From Galaxea fascicularis (lineage: Eukaryota; Cnidaria; Anthozoa; Scleractinia; Euphylliidae): a stretch of DNA of 64,000 bases. The DNA is taken from the NCBI GenBank assembly GCA_948470475.1, contig OX419336.1, forward strand, positions 5,144,984-5,208,983, written 5' to 3'. The translations under genes and the position numbers were made by a program. Of the stretch, positions 15,401 through 24,400 are shown in pieces (the first letter of the stretch is position 1; every line of letters begins with the position of its first letter). The notes under the pieces were generated by a model. That model saw only the letters and a list, made by a program, of their open reading frames with translations. It did no database searches and was not told the origin of the DNA.

Positions 15401-18400
15401 GTTCAAGTGAAAATTCTTGGATTTCGGGACACAAAGACGCACAAGTAAGCTGACGTTGAATCCGTTGAAACTTGATCAGTCGTACACACACGTTCCCTGT
15501 CTTAGTGGAAAATTGTATAAATTGTAATAGTCCCACGATTCTTGTCAACTTGCCACGGCGCACGATGCTTCTGATTCTTTCTTGTATACAGGTTTTTACC
15601 AATATCACACAAAAATTTCACCAAGGCAGTGGCTGAACTGACGATGAAACCAAGGTAAAGGTTTGGCTGTTGTAGACTTGTTTTGAATAGGTTAAGTTTG
15701 TGTGATGAACTATTTCCAATAGAAAAGTTGCCTGCTGACTGGCAGCCTGTAAACGTAGATGCACATTGATAACTCGGAGAAACGGACTAGTGCGACTTGT
15801 GTTCGCCCTTTCTTTTTGCACTTCCGTGAAGGTTGCATTTTTCAGTTCTCCATTTTCTGGTCAAACGTAATAAATTTGGTTTTTGTTGCAAAGCTCGTTT
15901 CAAGGCAGCGAGTGTTTTTTTTAACGGACTATTTGGTGTAACTTGAAAGGTGAGAGACTCGCCTAAACTCTCGGCGACAATTCAATGGCGACTTTGTTGT
16001 GTTGGCAGCAGAGGACATATGATGGCAGCGTAGAACACTACTGCGATCCGCTATTAAACCGTTTCTTTGTAGTGGCAGAAAAAAGATCCCAGGCGGCAGG
16101 CCCCAGTTGTTGAAAGAGTGTACAGCTTGCGGATAACTTTTTATCCGGTGGATAAAGTGTATCAGTTGCAATACATTTTTACCGCTGGGTAACGACTTAT
16201 CCGCCGGATAAAGTTATCCACTCTTTGAACAGGGCCGAGTTGCTCAAAGCATATTTAGCGTTAACCGTTGGTTAAGTTGCATTAAAACCTATAGGTCATG
16301 GTATTTACGGGGGGACTAACTTAGCTACAAAATTAGCTAAAGTTGTTGCTATGGAAAGTTCCCAACCCTCATATCTTGGAAATCCTAACTTGCACAGACA
16401 AGCTGTCTGGCTATGTAAATACAATCCGTAAAAATCCCTTGGCAACAACTTTAAGTCTTAAGTTTAAAGTTAGCCCGCTCAACCTGGGTTAGCGCTAACC
16501 ATGCTTCGAGCAACTCGGCCCAGGCGCCCGTTTCTCGAAACTTCTGAAAACTTTTCGGGCCCGAAAAGCCATTTCTAAAACTGCGATCCGCTTATTCTAG
16601 AAAGCTGGTCTTTAACTATGATTTCAAGATATGCAAGGGCAAATTTGTTGCAAAATTTCATGCCTAAAAACATCTTCGTTTTTAAGATACAAAGGAAATT
16701 ATGGCACCCGAAATACGCCCGAAAAGTTTCGGGACTTTCGAGAAACGGGCCCCAGGTCCACAACGACTTTTGTATCAGCATGTCCTTTCGTGTAATTTGT
16801 CACAGTTCGTTTGTCCATCTCTTCTCTGCAGTGAACTTTCAGACAGCAGCATTGGGCAGAAGAGCAAGGATGATGGGGAGTCTGCTGAAAACAGCGAAGA
16901 GCTTGAGACTAACAAAGAACTTGCTCAGTACAAAGTTGGTGAAGAAGTGAACTGCTTCGTGAAGTTGGTACGCTTTCTGATACTTTTCAGAGAAGCTCCA
17001 TTTAATTATGATCTGCTTTTCTCGTATAATATAAGGGTCATGGTGTGGTACAATCTGTTAACATTTCAGGCTACAGATAACTGCGTGTGGATGATGGCCA
17101 GTCCTTCTGTCAGTGGAAGAGTTTCCCTCTTACATACGTCATCTGATCTAGAGGTATGAACCGTATGGTTGTGACTTGTGACCGTTGCGACCATTTCTGT
17201 TGACTATATGGGTGCGTCTCTGCAGAGAAACACGTACAGTTTCCGTTCTATTCTTGGGAGGTGTGGTTATCATCCACTTCTACGCGCGTTTTGTTTCATT
17301 CGCCCCATGGTGTCACATAGATTTGGTCGGTCGTGGTGATTACAAGAACACACCTTGAACATTTCTTTCTTTTAGGTTGTGAAGTCCCTGAAGGCTTGTT
17401 TCAAACCTGGTGATGGTCACAAATGTGTCATACTCAAGTTGAACACAGAACGAAAAATGTTGGAACTTTCACTCACTGGTAAGGAAAAGTGGCTAGAGCT
17501 TTAAACGGTTTCTGTGCTTTTTGTATTTCCGTTTTATCGCGTCATTTTCAATTTGTAGATTCCTGATCCGTCCAGAATCCACTTTCTACCGGTTTTGTAG
17601 AAGATTTGTTGTTGTAGCAACATTGTGCGCCACAGGTTTTTCCCCCTAAAATGTGTTTGAATAACTTCAGTCTGTTGTTTTTCGGTTTTGTTAACTTGTT
17701 CATTTTCTCTACAAGTAAAACCTGAATTTACCGTCGAAGCTGGGCAAGTACTAATAGGCCAAGTTACCAAAGTTCTTCCCGACCAAGGCCTTTTCGTTGG
17801 ACTACCCATGCACAAATGCGGCCTGGTTGCTCTAACAGATCTCAGAGACAGCTATATTGATAAACCTTTGGATGGCTTTCAAGTCAGTCAGGTTGTTCGG
17901 TACGTGTCTCTTTTGCATGTTGTAAGGTTTTTGTGATTATGCTGCACATGTGATGTAAATTCAATAAACTCGCAAAAATAGCCCTGCGTTACCCGGGACC
18001 GCAAATATCTTCCATTTATGAGCACAAGATGTTTGATGCTCATATACTTCCAAGCTGATTGATTGTGAAGCCCGATCCATTTTCTGACACATAAATCCCT
18101 TTTTCCAGAAGCCACTTTGTCTTCCTCGGGAGTAAGTTCCCCATCCGCCAATCACTAGAATTGATAAAATTGCAAGAACTAACACACTCGTAATTTTATA
18201 GGTTTGTACACAATCTGTAAACTAAAGTAAGGCAAGTGAAAGTAAAGGAAAGAAATCTTGGTCTGTCAATCAAAACCACCGTACAGCACTTGTTTGAGTG
18301 GGCATTTGGGATTGTTTGCCAAGGTATATCGGAAATAACTGACCCACGAACTGACCTGTATTTGTTACTTTATCAACATCTCAGGTGCTTTGTTCTGTCC

Positions 18401-21400
18401 ATAAAAGAAAAAGATCATTTCGATCTCTCACTCAGACCGTCCAGGTAAGGAAACTTTTCCCAATGTGTTCTCTTTTCGATTGTCATGCTTTTCTCTGAAG
18501 ATTAGGAGGCTTTTATTGTTTTCCCTGATTTGCACGTCTTGGGCGGGGGTTGGGGGGGGGGGTGGGGGAAGGGGAAGGGGTAGGGAATTGTTTAGTCTAA
18601 AAATTACATGCTCCAATGTGGTGCAGAATTTGGAGCAAGGTCCATAAAACGTGACATATCTCTTAACGTGTTTTGAGTGACAAAGAAAGCATAAGATCGC
18701 AGTTTTTTTTTTGTATTCTTTGTTTTAACTAACTTTTTTTTACTTTTTACCTCGTCTGTTTTTGGCATCTAGGACAGAAGGATTATCGACAGTGAACGAG
18801 GAAGGTACAAATCCGTTTCCTTTAAGTGATAAGGTCAATATGAAGGAAAGGCAGTTTCTTTTCCTTGTTTTGCCAGTTGTAGGGAAACTTGCAAATGAAC
18901 ACAGATTGGGATCATTGTACAGTTTTGTGTCATGGTTATCTCTGTTTTTTTTTTTCAGACACTATCAAGATGGATCGCGAGATCAAATGCTTGAGTGACT
19001 TGAAAGAAGGACAGATTGTTCGAGGCTACGTTAAGACCTGTTCTGATGTTGGTGTGTTTGTCAGGTACTTAGCGATGGTACTTGTAAGGCTTGTGAAGAA
19101 GTCTAATCAGGATTCAGTTGGACGGAAGGTTTTCGGCTGATACTTGCCCCGAGCTAACCGTTTAAGTCAAAGCAGGCTCTCTGATTCGACACTTTCATAT
19201 TTCCCATAATACACTTTGCTCTCCCCCCCCCCCCCCCCCCCACCAAATTTTGCATAAGAATCATTGGGACGGAAGTAAGTCCCAAGAAAAACTGAAAGCA
19301 ATGCTTATGCAAAATCTTAAGGGGCAAACAAAGTGTATGATGGGAAATGTCAGTCTCGTACCTTGATCTCACAGCAGGTGTGAAAATGTCTCCATTCCGC
19401 CTGACCGTGGGAGATCTAGGTACGAGATAGGGAAATGTTGAAGTGACGAATTTCTCAAACTCAAACATAACCGGGATTGACTTTTTCAATAAGAAACTCA
19501 GTTGAAGTTTTTTTTTCTTGTTAGTTGTAAGACCCATGTTAAAAAATATATGTGGCCAATCAGATAACTGACTTATGCTAACGGTTATGGCGCATTAAGA
19601 ACTAATGCATTGTTTATGTGATTTTTAATCTTCAGCCTTTCCCGTCACATTGTTGCCCGGGTGCTGATAAAGAATCTTTCTCAGTATTACGTGAAGCACT
19701 GGAAGCCTCTGTTTCCTGCCGGGAAGCTGGTCACAGGCAAAGTTTTAAGGTAAACAAGTTCTACGCAAATAAAAAATGTTTCTGAACTCTCCCATAAACA
19801 TTTTTTGTTCCCTTAACAATGTTTCCTCGGGTTGTTAAATGGGGAAACTTGGCGAAAACAAGCACAAATTGTTGCCGCAACATTGTTGCCTCGTTTAGCC
19901 AGCGCTTTACCTTAAGCTAAAATATAACTACAGAAATTCTGAAAAATTTATGTGGAGTTTAATAACAGAAGTGTCAGTGTTGATCCTCACCTTGGCGCAA
20001 GGAAAACACAAGCAAGAGCTTATTTGAAACATATGTAAAATTCAGTTACGCAACAAATTTTCTCTCTCTGATTTTCGTTTTGCTTGGCTTGTTTTAGTTA
20101 AGCTTGGGTGATCGGGACATTCTGGGATTTTGCTTTGAAAAGGTCGCCTCGATTGTGAACGGATAAATGTTTTCATGTGACCGCGGTATAATGGTGGCTT
20201 GAAGTGATACATTTACCTCCATTCCTTTAGTATTGATCCAACCAAAGGCCACATTGAAATGTCCCTCAAGGGAACAGATGTTGGGGGGCCCGACCCTGCG
20301 CCAAAACCAAAACGAATGGAAGATAAAGAGAGAGAAGAGAAGGAAAAGAAAGAACGGAGGAAGAAGAGAAAGAAGGGGGAGGAAGCAAATGACGCGGCAG
20401 ATGATGAAGATGAGAAAATATTAAAGAGCCTTAAGACCGGTAAACAGATTTTCTTAAAGTCGTTCGCTTCTCGTTTCCAGTTTGACAGTTAAGGTAGGTT
20501 TGGTATGCACTTCAGTCTTTCTACTGATTTTTCAGTGTGACATGGCTGGGCTGCAGGGTTGCGACAGCCATCGGAGCGTCATTCTGTCAAGCGGCTGGCT
20601 GCCAAAAGTAAAAGCCCATGGATTTTCCAAGCACCCTACTCCACTAAGCGATGTAGTTGTTACAGTATTTGTAAATTAGAGTTATATTGGGGCTGTTGGT
20701 GATTGCGTATCATGGAAAGACGACCCGCATTTTATTCTCGACGGCTAATGCTGTTGGTGTCGTTTTAGAAAACTTACGCCTTTAAAGTCATGTAAATTTA
20801 ACGACGAAAAGCTAATTTATTATCCAATATTTTTTGGTTTCCTTTTATTGTACATAGGAAGTTCTTGTTTTGTTTTAGATTCTGATCATGAAGATAGTGC
20901 TGAAAGTGAAAGTGATGAGGAAGATGAAGAGGAAGGAACCAGCTCGGAGGAAGAGGTCAGGCCCCGGTTGTTCAAACGTTGGATAGCGCTATCCACCGGA
21001 TAAATCACTATCCAGCGGATAAGTAATGGGAAAGCTAATTGCACTATCCACTGGATAGATATTTATCCGGTGGATAGCGCTATCCAGCCTTTGAACAACC
21101 GGGCCCAGGTGTTTAGCCCAACATTTAGCAAAAGTAAATAAATAAATAACGCACGCACGCACGGACGAACGAACGAACGAACGAATGAGCAAGCCAGCGA
21201 GCCTCTTCAGACTTTTCCCAAATTTTACTCAGACTGACAGTTCTTCCTTATTTTATTTGAGTGGCTGGATGAAGTGGAAAGAGTGGGAACAAGAGAGCCA
21301 TCATTGAGTGACTGGATGGATAGAGGGGGCAGAGTGAGAACACTGAGAGGTCGACATCATGATGACTGTTCAATGTATACAATGTTTCAATTTTAATTTC

Positions 21401-24400
21401 TTCAGGTTCATAAAGATGATGCGCCCAAGAAAAATGAGCCAGCAAGATTACAGGTGAGACTGATATGTCATGGCTGTACATGTGCCGATAATGCTGATTT
21501 AACAGTGATGTGACGTGGTATGATATTTACTAGAAGATGTTACAAGAGGCCATTTCCGAGTTCATGTCTGCCTCCTCTTCAAAGCGAGTCTAAGTGCGAA
21601 GTTTTTGTTATGAAAATTAGTTTTCATTCATATGTAAAGTAGAACTAATTACCATCACAAAAACTTCGCACTTAGACTCGCTTTGAAGAGGAGGCAGACG
21701 TGAACTCGGAAATGGCCTATTCACACGGTAACAAAAAAAAAAAGCAAACAAGATTATTACCATATTTCTGCCCGTAATATATTAATCTTTAGGATCAAAG
21801 TGATTCTGTGGACTGTTCAATAGTAATAGTAGTAGTAGTAGTAATAGTAATGACTTTATTTTAAGAGGGTAGCACGTAACAGTTTAAGTGCAACCGTGTG
21901 GCCCTCTAAAATAGCTATAGCTATCTGTGCCCCCATCGGTTGCTTGCATCTTTTGATGTATTTCAGATTTAATCACTGGAAAAGAACTTAGCTCTACATT
22001 TTGATTTTTTACCCACGCAGCTTTCCAGCGCATTTGATTGGAGCGAGGAGGGAGAAGTGCAACAAAATAGCAAAAGAGAACATGAGAGTGATGATGAAAG
22101 CAGTGATGGTGAAACGGAAACCAGCGCCCAGGTACGTCGTGATGAATGTATAGTAATAATAATAATAATAAAAGTGCTGGAAGTCTGAGGTCGCGGAATG
22201 AGACTTGACTGGATATTTCTTCCCAGGGAAAATCCCTGTGCTAAATTCATCATCATCATCATCATCATCATCACTTTATTTAAGTGTCTTATCTTCTAGC
22301 TAGCCTGTTACAAGTTTACCAATCAGAGACGCTATGCTAATCTTTAAGATCTACAACAACCTTTAAAATTTACAATGATAAAATCCTATATCTAGAATTA
22401 CAATATATAATGAAATACTACATCTTATAAATTGCCCCATACCACAAAAACGTTTTCCTTCTAAAAAAACATGTACATGTTAGATAAAATAACTTGCAGG
22501 CAATCTAGTGTTTTAGATTAAAACATAGCAAAAGTGCACTTAGCTAAGCAGCTAGTTCACAGTTACTTCACTTCAATTCCAAGAAACAAATATTCAAATA
22601 AACATAACATGATAAGAATCCCAACTGGCCGGAGGCAAACCATGCTATTGCTCTATGCTATTGTCATTCCCTTTTCCAGACACTATACTGACTTGTACTG
22701 ATTTGAACTTAACTTCAAAGGGGGAAGGGACATTGCAAAGAGGGATATGGCTTCTCCGGTGTTATTTTATGTCAGTGGATCAGCTTTTGTTAAATCTGCT
22801 TATCCAAAACGTTTACTGCACAACTGGTCATTACTTCGTTTTATTAAAATATTTAATCCCATAATGCTTCACTTTTGTCAGACTCCATACGGTATCTTGA
22901 GAAGGAAACTGTGCTAAGCGCATGGGGGCGGGGGGGGGGGGGGATGGAGGACACTGATACTAGAGAGGATGTGAGGGGAGGGAATCCGACATGAGCAAGG
23001 CGAGAACTTGTTTTAAGCGGTGTTGAATATGTTTACATTAGAATTATTGACGAAACAAGTGAAACTGAGTTTTTAGAATTTTACATGATCCCATCTGAGG
23101 TGGAGGAATGACATTTATTTCGGGCTTTATCAGGGAATCAGTGTCTATAAAGACAGTCCATATCTTATCTTGCGAACAAGCCTCAGGAATAGGCCAGTGA
23201 TGTATTATTTCAATTTAACCATATTTGTCTTTTTTTTTTCTGACTTAACCAGAGTAAAATTTAGTACATAAGACCAAGGACAATCTCATATGCTCTCCCT
23301 TAATTGTATAACACTTTGTTCAACTGTTGCTGTTTGTATTTCTCGGCACCCGCAGGTGGCACGTAAGAAGACCAAACGGCAAAAGAGAGCAGCAAAAAAA
23401 GCAGAGGAGGAATTCTTATACAAGGTGCCTAAAGTCTAGTAATTGTCTAGTCGAGTAAAAGCCTAGTAATTTTGCAATACTTGAAATATCTTATCTCGAG
23501 ACGATGGAAAAGTAATGCCTCGACGGTAATGTTTTGTACTTGGGCAAACAAAAAAGAGACAGACATTGTTAAGTTCTTACCGGTATTTCTGCAGGATATG
23601 TTTCTTACTGATTGATGTTTTCCAGCCAACTGTCTCCTCGCAGTTAAATGACCTCGTGAAGAATGAAGTAGCTCATTTTATAATTCTCTGCTTATTGACC
23701 TGACCTTTGAGTTATCTAGAAGCTGAAGTTGGCTTTATTATGTAAAAGCCTCACTGCTTTTGATGTGGAAGCCTTGATGTTCTTGAGCTAGAAGGGTTCC
23801 AGTTACAGGCGAGAAACCTTGAGGTTTGTATCAAAACTCCAGCCTCCCTTACACTCAAAGTCCAGGTCACTGAGCACATAACTGAAAAATGGGCCATTGT
23901 TGAAGATTACTCTCGTTTTTCAGACAGAACAGTCGTTGTTAGATGAAGATCGCCTTCCCGATACTGCGGACGATTTTGATCGTCTCGTTGTATCATCGCC
24001 TAACAATTCTGTGGTGTGGTTACAATACATGGCGTACCACCTGCATACCGCGGACATCGATAAGGCAAGGGCGGTGGCCGAAAGAGCACTCAAGACCATT
24101 TCATTTAGGTTTGTTGTTTCATTGTCTTTCTCAACTGAACTCGCATACACGATCCATCGACTTATAGATCTTTTGCAGCTAAATGTTACGGGTTCTAAAG
24201 CTGATTTACAATCATGAACTCATACCTTTTGTGACCATTTTGCCTAGCCTTAGCAAAACCTGTTTCCGGCTAACAATAGACAATCAATCCCCACAATGGA
24301 ACCTAGCCCTAAAACAATAGAGCTGCACCCAATGAAGATCCAATGAAATTAGAGGCTAAAATGGTGCAGTCCCACCCCTTACCTTTCCCCGTAATCCTAA

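Larger units (their letters stand above)
1..20439 (+). other. PDCD11: RRP5 S1 RNA-binding repeat region (exons 1-35 of those in window)
   Basis: About 12-13 S1-like OB-fold repeats run head to tail over window residues 30-1220. Typical starts are the G-x-V/I-x-G-x-V strands: [16 protein letters not shown] (exon 2), [16 protein letters not shown] (exon 11), [16 protein letters not shown] (exon 16), [16 protein letters not shown] (exon 30) and [14 protein letters not shown] (exon 33). Repeats end on strands such as GHIEMSLKG (exon 35). S1 repeats of RRP5 bind pre-rRNA. Several introns cut inside a repeat, so exons do not match domain borders. The intron between exons 14 and 15 uses donor GTATCC; the other donors are closer to consensus. 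Confidence 0.9.
20231..23424 (+). other. PDCD11: RRP5 charged linker (exons 35-39)
   Basis: Exons 20231-20439, 20879-20955, 21406-21453, 22021-22131 and 23356-23424 encode about 155 residues rich in K, E and D. They include a lysine/arginine run ([14 protein letters not shown] type) and acidic stretches ([18 protein letters not shown]). The short hydrophobic patch LSSAFDW (exon 38) matches the LSSGFAW of vertebrate RRP5. As in other RRP5 proteins, this links the S1 part to the C-terminal HAT part. Confidence 0.9.

Noticed and set aside
16701..17159. 152-codon frame overlapping RRP5 exons 27-28
   Set aside because: It is partly the true exon frame read through introns and a MITE; the spliced model explains the conserved parts.
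21969..22274. Minus-strand frame starting with nine Met
   Set aside because: The Met run is a (CAT/ATG)n microsatellite; the rest is antisense to RRP5 exon 38.
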